Of a stretch of DNA of 49,145 nucleotides, positions 26,340 through 37,701 are shown one piece after another. Numbering within the stretch: the first letter of the stretch is position 1; the number at the start of each line of letters is the position of its first letter. Both the position numbers and the translations under genes were made by a program. The notes below the pieces were generated by a model, which was not told where the DNA came from, did not search any database, and saw nothing but the letters and a program-made list of their open reading frames with translations. The stretch comes from Gallionella sp. (lineage in GTDB: Bacteria > Pseudomonadota > Gammaproteobacteria > Burkholderiales > Gallionellaceae): the NCBI GenBank assembly GCA_017880865.1, contig JADGRL010000019.1:1-49145 (forward strand). The letters are read 5' to 3'.

Positions 26340-27403
26340 ATGCGCACCAATTTGCTGAGTGCCACCAGAACGCTCCTCGCCACATTGGCGAATAGCGCAC
26401 CCGAATCCGAACTTCTGCAAGCGGGTATTGAAGCGCTCACGAAACTGATCACGGTAAAATATGGCGCAATCAGCCTGCTCGACGAAACCGGCAATATTCT
26501 CCAGTTTGTTTATACCGGAATAAGCGCGGGGGAAGCAAAGGGATTGAGGCATCCACCCAAAGGACAAGGATTGCTCGGCGCCATTATCCAGAAGAATGTC
26601 GTTATCCGGCTTGATCACATGACGGACGATCCGCGAAGCAAAGGTTTTCCAACTGGCCATCCGCAAATGACCTCGCTGCTTGCCGTTCCAATCTCAAATC
26701 TTGACAGGATATATGGCAGGATTTATCTTTGCGACAAATTGGATGACAGCGCATTCAGCGACGAAGATGAGGAGTTGACATTGAATTTCGCCAACGCTCT
26801 TGCGCTGATCCTGGACAATGCGCGAAAAATGGATGGGCTGAAGAAGGAGCAAGGTCGGCTGGTTCATACGGCGCTTCACGATGCGCTCACCAACTTGCCG
26901 AACCGTGTTTTGCTTTGCGACCGGATAGGCCAGGCCAGGCCATCAGTCATGCAAACCGTAACCAGACTCCGGTTGCGATCCTGTTTTGCGATCTCGATGG
27001 CTTCAAGGGCATCAACGATTCATTGGGGCATCATGCGGGCGATCATATTCTGAAGACGATGGCCGAGAGATTCACGCACTGCGTGAGAGGAGATGACACC
27101 GTGGCCCGTATCGGCGGCGACGAATTTGTTTTTGTATTGTCCGTCGTTGAATCAGCCGAACAGGCTGGGACAGTGGCGCAAAAAATTCTCGATGCCATTT
27201 CACAGCAGATCTCGGTTGACGGTCAAGAAATCGCGCTCTCCGGCAGCATCGGCATCGCGATCTACCCCATTGATGGAACCGATGCGGAACACCTGATGAA
27301 AAATGCCGATACCGCGATGTATAAGGCGAAGCGGTGCGGCAAGAATAATTATCAATTCTTTGCCGCAGAACTTATTGAAGAATGCGCGGAACAAGTGGGA
27401 TGA
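26340..27403 (+). pseudogene. GAF-GGDEF diguanylate cyclase split by a 5-base repeat expansion
   Basis: The first frame encodes a GAF domain (~10-165) and the start of a GGDEF domain (HDALTNLPNRVLLCDRIGQA). It then shifts at three tandem copies of GGCCA (26928-26942). Removing one copy gives a continuous protein ...CDRIGQAISHANRNQTPVAILFCDLDGF... that continues to an intact GGDEF signature (RIGGDEFVFVL) and the usual C-terminus at 27403. The enzyme would make c-di-GMP in response to a GAF ligand. As written, the upstream frame ends at 27053 without an active site. Either a slippage mutation, a switchable repeat or a sequence error; the rest of the gene shows no decay. Confidence 0.85.
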
Positions 27404-27496
27404 TTTGATTGCGGCCAGTCTATGGCGTAGCGGCGATACCGGGCACGGCTCGCATGTCTTGCACGATAAAACCATTAGAGCGTAGTGATGGGCAGG

Positions 27497-28426
27497 TCAG
27501 ACTGGTATCTGTGGCGAACTGGTTGCAGCTTGTCTGGCCACACCGGACAACAATCTGTCAGGGGCGAGGCGACGGCCTAGCAACTGCCCTACCCCAACAA
27601 ATCCCTGCGGGCCATACAGGCTGATCTTGCCATCCGGCAAGCCGGTGTCCAGCCCAAGCCGTTGTCCTTGCGCCAGGCGCTGAATTTGCACGGCGTCCAG
27701 TTGCAACCTGGGCATGTCAGGCATCAGGCTCTCCAGCGGCAACACACAAGCGGTTCGCTCCTCTTCACTCATCGCTTCCAGTTGCGGCAAGGTGTAAGCA
27801 TCGTTCAGATCGAAATGGGCGATCGCGGTGCGGCGCAGGCCGATCAGATGCGCGCCGCAGCCGAGCGCTGCGCCGATGTCTTCGGCGAATGTGCGTATGT
27901 AAGTTCCCTTGCTGCAACGCACGGTGATGTCCATCGTATTGCCGGAAAAGGAATGCAGGATGAGTTCATGAATTACCACGCTGCGCAGTTCGCGCTCGAT
28001 GGTCTCGCCCTTGCGGATGTATTCGTAAAGCGGCTTGCCCTGATGCTTGAGCGCGCTGTGCATCGGCGGGAGTTGCTGGATTTCGCCGCGGAATTTTTCC
28101 AGCACCGCATCGACATCGGCCTGATTAGCTTCGACCGGAAGTTCAGCCGTGATCTCGCCTTCGGCATCGCCGGTGGTGGTGGTCTGTCCCAGGCGCATCA
28201 AGGCGCGATAGGTTTTATCGGCATCGAGCAACGCCATCGAAAATTTGGTGGCCTCGCCAAAACAGACCGGCAGCAGGCCGGTGGCGAGAGGATCGAGTGT
28301 GCCGGTGTGCCCGGCTTTTTCGGCCTGGAACAGTCGGCGGACTTTTTGCAGCGCGGTGTTGGAGCTTAATTCCAGCGGCTTATCAAACAGCAGCACGCCG
28401 TCCAGCGGTCGAAAGGTACGCGCCAT
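27497..28426 (-). CDS. truB: tRNA pseudouridine(55) synthase TruB
   Basis: A 309-residue enzyme forming pseudouridine-55 in the T-loop of tRNAs. The catalytic Asp lies in GHTGTLDPLATGLLP (~44), followed by the KTYRALMRLG and KGTYIRTFAEDIG motifs; a C-terminal PUA-like region ends the protein. It is the last gene of the rimP-nusA-infB-rbfA-truB unit, six bases after rbfA. Confidence 0.96.
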   Translation of the reverse strand: MARTFRPLDGVLLFDKPLELSSNTALQKVRRLFQAEKAGHTGTLDPLATGLLPVCFGEATKFSMALLDADKTYRALMRLGQTTTTGDAEGEITAELPVEANQADVDAVLEKFRGEIQQLPPMHSALKHQGKPLYEYIRKGETIERELRSVVIHELILHSFSGNTMDITVRCSKGTYIRTFAEDIGAALGCGAHLIGLRRTAIAHFDLNDAYTLPQLEAMSEEERTACVLPLESLMPDMPRLQLDAVQIQRLAQGQRLGLDTGLPDGKISLYGPQGFVGVGQLLGRRLAPDRLLSGVARQAATSSPQIPV

Positions 28427-28432
28427 TTAAAG

Positions 28433-28798
28433 TTACTTGTTGTCGTCGAGTAGCTTGTCGCTGGCAACCGCCTGATCGATGAGTTGCGACAAGTGGCTGC
28501 CGCGCTCGACGGAAGCATCGAAGACGAAATGCAATTGCGGCATGATGCGCAGCTTGATGCTGTGTGCCAACTGGCTGCGAATAAAACCCGAAGCGCGTTC
28601 CAGACCTTGCTGCGCTTCTTCATGCTTGCCATCCAGACGCGTGAAGAAGACCTTGGCGTGCGAATAATCGCCCGCTACTTCCACACCCGTGATGGTCACC
28701 AGACGCACACCCGGATCGCTAATGCGAAGACGCACCAGCTCGGCAATTTCACGCTGCATCTGCTGCGCCACTCGATCTGTTCTTGCAAAATTAGCCAT
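28433..28798 (-). CDS. rbfA: 30S ribosome-binding factor A
   Basis: A 121-residue KH-fold protein required for 16S rRNA 5'-end maturation and cold adaptation. Family features: RVAQQMQREIAELVRLRISDPG at the start, VTITGVEVAGDYSHAKVFFT, and IRSQLAHSIKLRIMPQLHFVFD. Located between infB and truB in the standard order, 24 bases after infB. Confidence 0.96.
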   Translation of the reverse strand: MANFARTDRVAQQMQREIAELVRLRISDPGVRLVTITGVEVAGDYSHAKVFFTRLDGKHEEAQQGLERASGFIRSQLAHSIKLRIMPQLHFVFDASVERGSHLSQLIDQAVASDKLLDDNK

Positions 28799-28822
28799 GG
28801 TTATCGTGTGCTCAAATACAAA

Positions 28823-31555
28823 TTACAGCGCACGCGCAACCTCAACTATTTCGTAGGCTTCGAGCTTGTCGCCCACGACCAGATCATTGAAATTCTTCAC
28901 CGACAGACCGCACTCGAAATTGGCTCTCACTTCTTTCGCGTCATCCTTGAAGCGTTTGAGCGAATCCAGTTCACCGTCGTGTATCACCACGTTGTCACGC
29001 AACACGCGCACCCTCGCACCGCGCTTGATCATGCCTTCGAGCACATAGCAACCGGCGATCGTGCCGACCTTGGATACAGTGAACACCTGACGCACTTCGA
29101 CCATACCCATGATGCTTTCGCGTTTTTCGGGAGCCAACATGCCGGACAGCGCCGCCTTGATCTCGTCCACCATCGCATAGATGATGTTGTAGTAGCGGAT
29201 GTCCACACCGTTGGCTTCGGCCAGCTTGCGCGCGGTCGCATCGGCACGGGTGTTGAAGCCGATCAATATCGCCTTGGAAGCCAGTGCCAGATTGACGTCC
29301 GACTCGGAAATCGCGCCCACACCGCCGTGGATCAGGTTAACCTTGACCTCGTTGGTGGAAAGTTTTTGCAGCGATTGCGCGATCGCTTCAGCAGAACCCT
29401 GCACGTCGGATTTCACGATCAGCGACAATATCCCCACTTCGCCCTCGGCCATTTGCTCGAACATATTTTCCAGCTTGGCGGCTTGCTGCTTGGCGAGTTT
29501 AACGCCGCGATACTTGCCTTGACGGAACTGCGCAATTTCACGTGCGCGCTTCTCATCGGCCAATACCATCAGCTCTTCACCGGCAGCGGGCACTTCGGAC
29601 AAGCCTTGAATTTCCACCGGAATGGATGGGCCCGCTTCGAGAACGGGCTTGCCGTTTTCGTCCAGCATCGCGCGTACCCGTCCGAACACGGAACCGACCA
29701 GCACCGCGTCGCCGCGCCGCATCGTACCGGACTGGATCAGCACGGTTGCGACCGGGCCCTTGCCCTTGTCCAGACGCGCTTCGATCACCAATCCCTTGGC
29801 GTTCGTGGTACGCGGAGCTTTCAACTCCAGCACTTCGGCTTGCAACAAAATCCCTTCAAGCAACTGGTCGATTCCTTGACCGGACTTGGAGGAAACCTCG
29901 ACGAACATCGAGTCGCCACCCCAGTCTTCCGGCACGACACCTTCGGCAACCAGTTCCTGTTTGACGCGTTCGATATTGGCATCGGGCTTATCAACTTTGG
30001 TCACGGCCACTACCAGCGGCACTTTCGCGGCCCTGGCATGCGCGATGGCTTCCTTGGTCTGCGGCATCACGCCGTCATCGGCCGCCACCACCAGAATCAC
30101 GATATCGGTCGCCTTGGCGCCGCGTGCACGCATCGCGGTAAACGCCTCGTGACCCGGCGTATCGAGGAAAGTAATCATGCCGCGCGGCGTATCGACGTGA
30201 TATGCGCCGATATGCTGCGTGATCCCGCCCGCTTCGCCTGAGGCGACACGAGTGCGACGTATGTAATCGAGCAACGAGGTCTTGCCGTGATCGACGTGAC
30301 CCATTACCGTGACGACCGGTGCGCGCGATTCCAGTACCGCATCGGGATGCGCTTCGGTATCGATCAAATAGGCATCCGGATCGTCCAACTTGGCAGCCTT
30401 GGCGACGTGTCCCATTTCTTCCACGACGATCATCGCGGTTTCCTGATCGAGCACCTGATTGATAGTGACCATCGAACCCATTTTCATCAATACCTTGATG
30501 ATTTCGGAAGCCTTGATCGACATTTTCTGTGCCAATTCGGCAACGGAAATGGTTTCAGGAACGGCCACTTCATGCACAATAGGTTCGGTCGGCAACGAGA
30601 ATGCGTGTTCAGGTTCTGCATGCTTGCTGTGTCTATCATGGCGCGGCGCACGCACCGGAGATGCCCAAACACCCGGTTTATCTCCCGGTTTGGCCGGGGT
30701 ACGCTTCTTGTGCCCCTTCTCGTCCCAAGGACTAGCCTTGACGGCCGCTTCGGTTTTTGGTTTTTTGATGGGCTTGGCAATCTTGTCGCCAGGCTTCGGG
30801 GTCGGCTTGTGCAATGTTCCTTCAGCCAGATTAACCACCGGGGCAGCCGCAACGGGTGCGACCGCTTCAACCTTTATTGCCACCGCGACGGCGGGCTTGG
30901 GTTCAGACTCAACCGCCCTCTGGATAGTCTTGCGTTTGCTGCGTTCTTGTTTGGCTAGCACCTCGGCTGCCTGACGCGCAGCCAATTCTGCATGTGAACG
31001 CGCTTCCTGCTCACGTGCAGCCAGCTCCTGCTCATTCACAACCTTGGTGCCCGTCCTGGGCAGAGCCGCCGCAGGTGCGACAGGCGCCACAACGACAACA
31101 GGCTCAACGGCGACAGGCTCAACTGCAACAGGTTCAACTGCAACAGGTTCAACGACAACAGGCTCAACAACTGCAACAGGCTCAACGACAACAGGCTCAA
31201 TAACTGCAACAGCTTCAACAGGCTCAACAACTTCAACGGGTAGCACCGTTTCTGCGGCAGTCGTCGGAGCCACTACGCGGCGTTTGCGCACTTCAACTTG
31301 AATAGTGCGTGCGCGACCGGAGCTATCAGCCTTCTTGATTTCGGTGGTTTCGCGGCGGATCAGCGTAATTTTCTTGGCAGGTTTTTCGCTGCCATGCGCC
31401 AGGCGCAAATGCTCCAGCAATTCCGCCTTATCCTTTTCCGACACCGGGTCTGATTCCTGATCCTTGGCGATCCCTGCCGACTTCAACTGCTCAAGCAGCA
31501 AGGCAACAGGCAATCCCAATTCGGTCGCAAACTGCGCTACATTCAATTTTCCCAT
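28823..31555 (-). CDS. infB: translation initiation factor IF-2
   Basis: A 910-residue GTPase that places initiator tRNA on the 30S subunit. N-terminal IF2_N motif ([16 protein letters not shown]), a long variable region with tandem [14 protein letters not shown] repeats (~115-165), a second IF2_N motif ([15 protein letters not shown] ~345), then the G domain with GHVDHGKTS (~420), DTPGHEAF and TKVDKPDAN, and domains II-IV. Second-largest and most conserved gene of the unit; 21 bases after nusA. Confidence 0.97.
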   Translation of the reverse strand: MGKLNVAQFATELGLPVALLLEQLKSAGIAKDQESDPVSEKDKAELLEHLRLAHGSEKPAKKITLIRRETTEIKKADSSGRARTIQVEVRKRRVVAPTTAAETVLPVEVVEPVEAVAVIEPVVVEPVAVVEPVVVEPVAVEPVAVEPVAVEPVVVVAPVAPAAALPRTGTKVVNEQELAAREQEARSHAELAARQAAEVLAKQERSKRKTIQRAVESEPKPAVAVAIKVEAVAPVAAAPVVNLAEGTLHKPTPKPGDKIAKPIKKPKTEAAVKASPWDEKGHKKRTPAKPGDKPGVWASPVRAPRHDRHSKHAEPEHAFSLPTEPIVHEVAVPETISVAELAQKMSIKASEIIKVLMKMGSMVTINQVLDQETAMIVVEEMGHVAKAAKLDDPDAYLIDTEAHPDAVLESRAPVVTVMGHVDHGKTSLLDYIRRTRVASGEAGGITQHIGAYHVDTPRGMITFLDTPGHEAFTAMRARGAKATDIVILVVAADDGVMPQTKEAIAHARAAKVPLVVAVTKVDKPDANIERVKQELVAEGVVPEDWGGDSMFVEVSSKSGQGIDQLLEGILLQAEVLELKAPRTTNAKGLVIEARLDKGKGPVATVLIQSGTMRRGDAVLVGSVFGRVRAMLDENGKPVLEAGPSIPVEIQGLSEVPAAGEELMVLADEKRAREIAQFRQGKYRGVKLAKQQAAKLENMFEQMAEGEVGILSLIVKSDVQGSAEAIAQSLQKLSTNEVKVNLIHGGVGAISESDVNLALASKAILIGFNTRADATARKLAEANGVDIRYYNIIYAMVDEIKAALSGMLAPEKRESIMGMVEVRQVFTVSKVGTIAGCYVLEGMIKRGARVRVLRDNVVIHDGELDSLKRFKDDAKEVRANFECGLSVKNFNDLVVGDKLEAYEIVEVARAL

Positions 31556-31576
31556 TACTATCCTTTAGACACTCGG

Positions 31577-33049
31577 TTAAGCAAACCAGGGTGCGCGTGC
31601 CGTCATAATTAATGTGTTGGCACGTTCGCCATCCATACCGGAAAGCTCAACCAACTCATCCACATCCAAATCCGCCAATTGTTCCTGCGTCGTGACACCC
31701 TTGGCCGCCAAAGTGCGCGCGATTTGCTCGTCCATGCCTTCGAGCTTGAGCAAACCCTCGATACCGTGCTCCACTTTTTCTTCGTTGGCAATCGCCGCCG
31801 TCAACAGTGCATTGCGCGCGCGGCTGCGCAACTCATTCACCGTCGCTTCGTCGAACGATTCAATCTCCAGCATTTCTTCCAAAGGCACATACGCCACCTC
31901 TTCCAGCGTATTGAAACCTTCCTGTACTAGAATGTCGGCAACTTCTTCGTCCACATCCAGTTTTTCCATAAACACTGCACGTGTATTGGAAAACTCTTCG
32001 TTATGTTTTTCGTTGGACTGCTCGACCGTCATGATGTTGAGTTCCCAGCCAGTCAGCTCACTGGCCAGGCGCACGTTCTGACCGCCGCGTCCGATTGCTT
32101 GTGCCAGATTTTCTTCCTCGACCACCACATCCATACTGTGCCGATCTTCATCCACGACGATGCTGCTCACCTCGGCCGGAGCCAGCGCGTTGATGACATA
32201 AGTGGCCGGGTCTTCCGCCCAGAGAATAATATCCACACGCTCACCGGCCAGCTCGTTGGTCACGCCCTGCACGCGAGAGCCACGCATCCCGACACATGTA
32301 CCGATCGGATCGATACGCGGATCATGCGATTGCACAGCGATCTTGGCACGAGAACCGGGATCGCGAGCGGCACTGACGATTTCAAGAAGTTTCTCTTCGA
32401 TCTCGGGCACTTCCAGCTCAAACAGCTTGACCAGCAATTCGGGCGAGGTACGCGACAAAATAACCTGCGGTCCGCGCGCGCCGCGATCCACGCGCAGCAG
32501 ATGCGCCTTGACGCGATCGCCGACACGCAAATTTTCTTTGGCGATCATTTGGTCGCGCGGCAACAAGGCTTCGATCTTGCCGAACTCGATCAGCGCGTTG
32601 CCGCGCTCAAGCCGCTTGACCGTACCGGATACCAGATGCTCTTTGCGATCCATGAAGTCGGCCAATATCTGCTCACGCTCGGCATCGCGTATCTTCTGAA
32701 AAATGACCTGCTTCGCGGCTTGCGCCCCGATACGCCCGAAATCGATGGATTCCAGCGGCTCTTCGATAAACTCTCCGATTTGAATAGCGGCATTGCGCTT
32801 TTGCGCTTCTTCCAGCTTGATATGCAGATCCGGGGTCTCGAAGGTTTCATCGTCCATCACTTCCCAGCGGCGGAAAGATTCATATTCGCCGGTATTGCGA
32901 TTTATCGCCACACGCACATCAGCCTCGTCGGCAAAACGCTTTTTAGTCGCGGAGGCCAGGGCGGATTCCAGCGCCTCGAACACAACCTCCTTGTCCACGT
33001 TCTTTTCACGGGACAGCGCATCCACCAACAACAAAATTTCACGACTCAT
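31577..33049 (-). CDS. nusA: transcription termination/antitermination factor NusA
   Basis: A 490-residue RNA-polymerase-associated factor: N-terminal domain ([20 protein letters not shown]), S1 domain (~135-200), two KH domains ([18 protein letters not shown] and the [18 protein letters not shown] element) and two C-terminal acidic repeats with helix-hairpin-helix character ([32 protein letters not shown]), as in other proteobacteria. The frame can be read from a TTG five codons earlier, but GGAG before the ATG fits the shorter start. Confidence 0.96.
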   Translation of the reverse strand: MSREILLLVDALSREKNVDKEVVFEALESALASATKKRFADEADVRVAINRNTGEYESFRRWEVMDDETFETPDLHIKLEEAQKRNAAIQIGEFIEEPLESIDFGRIGAQAAKQVIFQKIRDAEREQILADFMDRKEHLVSGTVKRLERGNALIEFGKIEALLPRDQMIAKENLRVGDRVKAHLLRVDRGARGPQVILSRTSPELLVKLFELEVPEIEEKLLEIVSAARDPGSRAKIAVQSHDPRIDPIGTCVGMRGSRVQGVTNELAGERVDIILWAEDPATYVINALAPAEVSSIVVDEDRHSMDVVVEEENLAQAIGRGGQNVRLASELTGWELNIMTVEQSNEKHNEEFSNTRAVFMEKLDVDEEVADILVQEGFNTLEEVAYVPLEEMLEIESFDEATVNELRSRARNALLTAAIANEEKVEHGIEGLLKLEGMDEQIARTLAAKGVTTQEQLADLDVDELVELSGMDGERANTLIMTARAPWFA

Positions 33050-33112
33050 ACCATTCTCCGGCAAATTACTTACATGTCAGCGATGCAGGGTGCACTCCGT
33101 GCGCCCTGCAAA

Positions 33113-33538
33113 CTAAAAAGTCGGCACTAAACGCGCCTTATCCACATTCGACAGTTCAATCGCTACCAGACTGCCATCCACATCCAACTGCAAAATCCCA
33201 TCCTTCACCTCGCCGATCACGCCGACGAAATTCTTGCGCTCCGCAAGCGGCATGCGCAGCTTGAGTTGCGCCTTCTCACCGGCGAAGCGCACAAAATCCG
33301 CTTCTTTTTTCAGCGGCCGATCCAGGCCCGGCGATGAAACTTCGAGGCGGTCATAATCCACGTTCTCGACCAGAAACAGGCGCGTCAATTGATTACTCAC
33401 CGTCTGGCAATCCTCCACCGAGATGCCTTCCGGCTTGTCGATGAACACGCGCATCAACCCGCGCCCCGAACGTTCCAAGTCCACTAGCTCATAGCCCAAG
33501 CCATTTACAGTCGTCTCGACCAGCTTCACCACATCCAT
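33113..33538 (-). CDS. rimP: ribosome maturation factor RimP
   Basis: A 141-residue 30S assembly factor. N-terminal alpha/beta domain ([24 protein letters not shown]), [16 protein letters not shown], and [16 protein letters not shown] before the C-terminal Sm-like barrel. First gene of the rimP-nusA-infB-rbfA-truB unit. Confidence 0.95.
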   Translation of the reverse strand: MDVVKLVETTVNGLGYELVDLERSGRGLMRVFIDKPEGISVEDCQTVSNQLTRLFLVENVDYDRLEVSSPGLDRPLKKEADFVRFAGEKAQLKLRMPLAERKNFVGVIGEVKDGILQLDVDGSLVAIELSNVDKARLVPTF

Positions 33539-33574
33539 AAACCAGCTTCACCACTTTTAAAATTATTCGCACAA

Positions 33575-33597
33575 ATAAAAAACGGGCTCGAAGCCCA
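33575..33597 (-). terminator. intrinsic terminator downstream of nadE
   Basis: On the minus strand GGGCT-TCG-AGCCC followed by GTTTTTTATT. It lies between the nadE stop (33648) and the rimP start (33538), separating nadE from the rimP unit. Confidence 0.7.
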
Positions 33598-33647
33598 TCT
33601 CAAAACGCGGCGCATTATAACAAAACTTGCCGCCAAATGATATTAGA

Positions 33648-35252
33648 TTAGAAAGTATCTTGGTAATGCACCGTAATCGGATACCGCCAGTCCTTGCCGT
33701 AACTGCGTTCGGTGATGCGTATACCCACCGCAGATTGGCGCCGCTTGTACTCGCTGATGCGTATCAGATGCACCACCCGGCGCACATCGGCTGGGGCATA
33801 ACCGCGTGCGATGATTTCCGGAATCGCGAGATTTTGTTCGACGTAATATTCCATGATGGCATCGAGCACCTCGTAGGGCGGCAGGCTGTCCTGATCGGTT
33901 TGATCGGCGCGCAGTTCGGCGCTGGGTGCTCGGGTGATGATGCGTTCCGGGATCACTGCCCCCAGTGTATTCCTGTAGCGCGCCAGACGATACACCAGCA
34001 TCTTACTGACGTCTTTCAGCACGGCGAAGCCGCCCGCCATATCGCCGTACAGCGTGGCGTAGCCCACGGCCATTTCGGATTTGTTGCCGGTGGTCAGCAC
34101 CAAGGATCCGAACTTGTTGGACAAGGCCATCAGCAATGTGCCGCGTATGCGCGCCTGCAAATTTTCTTCGGTGGTATCCGCAGTGCGCCCGGCGAAAGTG
34201 GTTTTCAGCGCGGCTGTATAGCTTTGGAACATCGACTCGATGGGGAACTCGTCGTAGTGCACGCCGAGAATTTTCACCATCTCGCGCGAGTCGTCCAGAC
34301 TGATTTGCGCGGTGTAGGGCGAGGGCATCATCACCGCATGTACCTTGTCCGCACCCAGCGCGTCCACCGCAATCGCCAGGGTCAATGCGGAGTCAATCCC
34401 GCCCGACATGCCCAGCAGCACGCCGGGGAAACGGTTCTTGGTGATGTAGTCGCGCACACCGAGACACAGGGCGCGGTAGACATCGGCTTCTACACTCGAT
34501 GGCGCGACCTTTTCACCGACCGGTCGCAGATCATCATGCAGTTCCAGCATCAACAAGTTTTCGGCAAAATGCGCACACTGCGCGGTCAATGTGCCTTTTT
34601 TATCCATGGCGAACGAGCCGCCATCGAAAATCAATTCATCCTGGCCGCCGACCAGATTGGCATAAACTACCGCCATGCCGGTCTCGGCAATGCGCGAGCG
34701 TATGACCTGATGGCGGGCATTCTGTTTGTCGAGGGCATAAGGCGATGCGTTCAGCACCAGCAGCACTTCTGCACCCGCATGGCGCGCCTGAAGAGCCGCA
34801 TCTGGCTCCCAGATATCGGCGCAAATGTTCAAGGCAAAATGTATGCCTTCCAGTTCAAACACGCAGGGCTCGGTGCCGTGTTCGAAATAACGCTCCTCGT
34901 CGAACACCGAATAGTTAGGCAGCCTGTGCTTGAGATACGTCGCGGCAATCACGCCATCACGCAGCAGCGAAGCGGCGTTATAGCGTTTCCCGCCCTGTTC
35001 ATGCGGATGTCCCACCACTACGGCGATACCCGAAATTTTGGCGGCAAGATCACTCAAGGCTTCTTCGCAGGCTTGGTAAAAACCATCGCGCAGCAGCAAA
35101 TCTTCCGGCGGATAACCGCACAGACTGAGCTCGGGCGTCAGTAATAATTGTGCGCCCTGTTGTTTGGCCTGCTCGGAATATTGCAAAATCTTTGCAACAT
35201 TCCCCTCCAGATCGCCTAACACACAGTTGATTTGCGCGATTGCCAGTTTCAT
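33648..35252 (-). CDS. nadE: glutamine-dependent NAD+ synthetase
   Basis: A 534-residue enzyme converting nicotinate adenine dinucleotide to NAD+ using glutamine. N-terminal nitrilase-type glutaminase with the Glu-Lys-Cys triad (TPELSLCGYP ~42, KHRLPNYSVFDE ~110, LNICADIW ~146). C-terminal ATP-pyrophosphatase synthetase with LLGMSGGIDSALTLAIAV (~275) and TGNKSEMAVGYATLYGD. The two-domain form makes it independent of free ammonia. It has its own terminator. Confidence 0.96.
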   Translation of the reverse strand: MKLAIAQINCVLGDLEGNVAKILQYSEQAKQQGAQLLLTPELSLCGYPPEDLLLRDGFYQACEEALSDLAAKISGIAVVVGHPHEQGGKRYNAASLLRDGVIAATYLKHRLPNYSVFDEERYFEHGTEPCVFELEGIHFALNICADIWEPDAALQARHAGAEVLLVLNASPYALDKQNARHQVIRSRIAETGMAVVYANLVGGQDELIFDGGSFAMDKKGTLTAQCAHFAENLLMLELHDDLRPVGEKVAPSSVEADVYRALCLGVRDYITKNRFPGVLLGMSGGIDSALTLAIAVDALGADKVHAVMMPSPYTAQISLDDSREMVKILGVHYDEFPIESMFQSYTAALKTTFAGRTADTTEENLQARIRGTLLMALSNKFGSLVLTTGNKSEMAVGYATLYGDMAGGFAVLKDVSKMLVYRLARYRNTLGAVIPERIITRAPSAELRADQTDQDSLPPYEVLDAIMEYYVEQNLAIPEIIARGYAPADVRRVVHLIRISEYKRRQSAVGIRITERSYGKDWRYPITVHYQDTF

Positions 35253-35377
35253 CGTTGTGCTGAAAAAATATTAAGGATGCGTATATTACCATCGCGATAC
35301 ACGCTTGTTATCAGCTAGCGGGCTGTGAATCGCTTACCCCCGATTAAATTCGCCCTGCGGATATTGTCGGCTGGTAT

Positions 35378-36859
35378 TTAATCCAGCGCCGCATCGATCA
35401 ATTTTTGCGGCAGTTGTTTGGTGGGCTTCACGCCCAGCTCCTTGAGCATTTCTGCCTGACGGATGACATTGCCCCGGCCTCCGGTAAACTTGTTGTACGC
35501 CCCGTCATAGGCCTTCTGTGCCTGTTGCAGCTTGGCACCCAGGCTATCTAGGTCTTCCACGAAGCCGACCAGCTTGTCATAGAGTTCGGAACCGCGATTG
35601 GCGATCTCCTGCGCGTTGCGATTCTGCTGCTCCTGCCGCCACAGATGCGCCACCGTGCGCACCACGAACAGCAAGGTGCTGGGGCTGACCAGCAACACGT
35701 TTTTCTTCCACGCGTCCTGCCATAAATCGCTGTCATGCGAGATGGCCAGCATGAAGGCCGGCTCCACCGGGATGAACATCAGCACGAAATCGAGCGATTG
35801 CAAGCCGTAAAGCTGCTGATAATTTTTCTCGGACAAATCCTTGATATGGTTGCGCACCGAATCCAGATGGCGTTTCATTGCGGCATCGCGCTGAACATCG
35901 GTCTCGACATTGGCGTATTCCTCATACGCGTTGAGCGACACCTTGGCATCGATGATCAGATGCTTGTCTTCCGGCAGATGCACCACCACATCCGGCTGGG
36001 CACGCGAACCATCCGCGCGGGTATGGCTTTCCTGCACGCTATACTCATGATCTTTACGCAAGCCGGAAGCCTCCAGCACCCGCTCCAGTATCAGCTCGCC
36101 CCAATTGCCCTGCGTCTTGGCCTGACCTTTGAGCGCGCGGGTGAGATTGTGCGCATCGTCCGACAGCTGGTTATTCAGCACCATCAATTGCTTGACCTGC
36201 TCGGCCAGTGCGGAACGGTCTTTGCCTTCTTGTACGTAGACCTCCTGCACCTTGCCCTGAAACTCGGTGATCTTGATTTTGAGCGGTTCGAGCAACTGGT
36301 TGATATTGGTCTGGTTCTGTTCGGTGAAACGCTTGGATTTATCTTCCAGAATATCGCTGGCCAATGCCTTGAAACGGTTGGCCAGCTGCTCCTCGGCATT
36401 CTTCAGCAAATCCAGTTTCTCTATGGTTTGAGAGCGCTCAGCTTCCAGCATCGTGGTCAGTTCAGCCACCTGATTGCTCAAGCGCTGCCGCTCTGCCGTG
36501 AGCTGGTCGCGCAATGCGGCGAGATGCTCTTTTTCCTTTTGCATGTCAGTCAGTTGCCCGGCCTGGCGTGCGGCGCGCTCGGTCAGCTGGGCGCATTCGT
36601 CGCGCGAGGTATCGAGTTGATCGCGCCACAGCGTCGCCTGTTTTTGCAGTTCATCGTGTGCGGCTTTAACGCGCCTGACCTCTTCCTGCGCCGCACTTAG
36701 TCGCTCGTTGAGACGCGCGATCTCGACCTGAGTTTCGCCCTGCAGGTGCATCCCGGCGGCGGCGAGGCGCTCCTTCAAAACCAGCCAGATGGCAACTGCC
36801 CCGACCAGCAGGCCGACCAAGAGCGCGGCGAACGTAAAGACTTGTTGATCCATGAGCAT
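35378..36859 (-). CDS. rmuC: DNA recombination protein RmuC
   Basis: A 493-residue membrane-anchored protein: one N-terminal helix (FAALLVGLLVGAVAIWLVL), a long coiled coil (~30-185) and the RmuC nuclease-like domain (GQAKTQGNWGELILERVLEASGL ~242, VVHLPEDKHLIIDAKVSLNAY ~290, LMFIPVEPAFMLAI ~358). RmuC limits inversion at short inverted repeats; the catalytic mechanism is inferred from fold. Two close ATG codons (MLM) leave the start ambiguous by two residues. Confidence 0.93.
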   Translation of the reverse strand: MLMDQQVFTFAALLVGLLVGAVAIWLVLKERLAAAGMHLQGETQVEIARLNERLSAAQEEVRRVKAAHDELQKQATLWRDQLDTSRDECAQLTERAARQAGQLTDMQKEKEHLAALRDQLTAERQRLSNQVAELTTMLEAERSQTIEKLDLLKNAEEQLANRFKALASDILEDKSKRFTEQNQTNINQLLEPLKIKITEFQGKVQEVYVQEGKDRSALAEQVKQLMVLNNQLSDDAHNLTRALKGQAKTQGNWGELILERVLEASGLRKDHEYSVQESHTRADGSRAQPDVVVHLPEDKHLIIDAKVSLNAYEEYANVETDVQRDAAMKRHLDSVRNHIKDLSEKNYQQLYGLQSLDFVLMFIPVEPAFMLAISHDSDLWQDAWKKNVLLVSPSTLLFVVRTVAHLWRQEQQNRNAQEIANRGSELYDKLVGFVEDLDSLGAKLQQAQKAYDGAYNKFTGGRGNVIRQAEMLKELGVKPTKQLPQKLIDAALD

Positions 36860-37055
36860 GAGTTCCGTGAAAAGCTGATTTCAGTATAAGCGATCAGCCA
36901 GCAGAAATTAAAAGGGTATGCAGAATTTTATCTAATGGCGGCGCTCGGGATACGCTTTTTCAGCCACCCCCTCAATCGTCATTGACAACCCACGGCGAAC
37001 TCCCTAGAGTTCATCCCACTTGCAGACGCCAGCGCTCGATTATTCATACTCAATC

Positions 37056-37542
<487 letters not shown>

Positions 37543-37701
37543 GGAAATCGCACTCAGCCAGCTTGGGTGCTGTTGCATACAGATCATACCGGTATAAGGG
37601 ACACAGCAGATTCCCCAGAGCCGTCGAACGGCCACAAGATATTAACCCGCAAAAGACGGGTAGCAGCGCCAGCAGCTCACTCGTTCTAAAAGGGGAAACC
37701 C

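Noticed and set aside
28484-35144. Long plus-strand open frames opposite infB, nusA and nadE (up to ~585 codons)
   Set aside because: They are antisense to unmistakable conserved genes, lack ribosome sites and have His/Arg/Leu-rich shadow composition.
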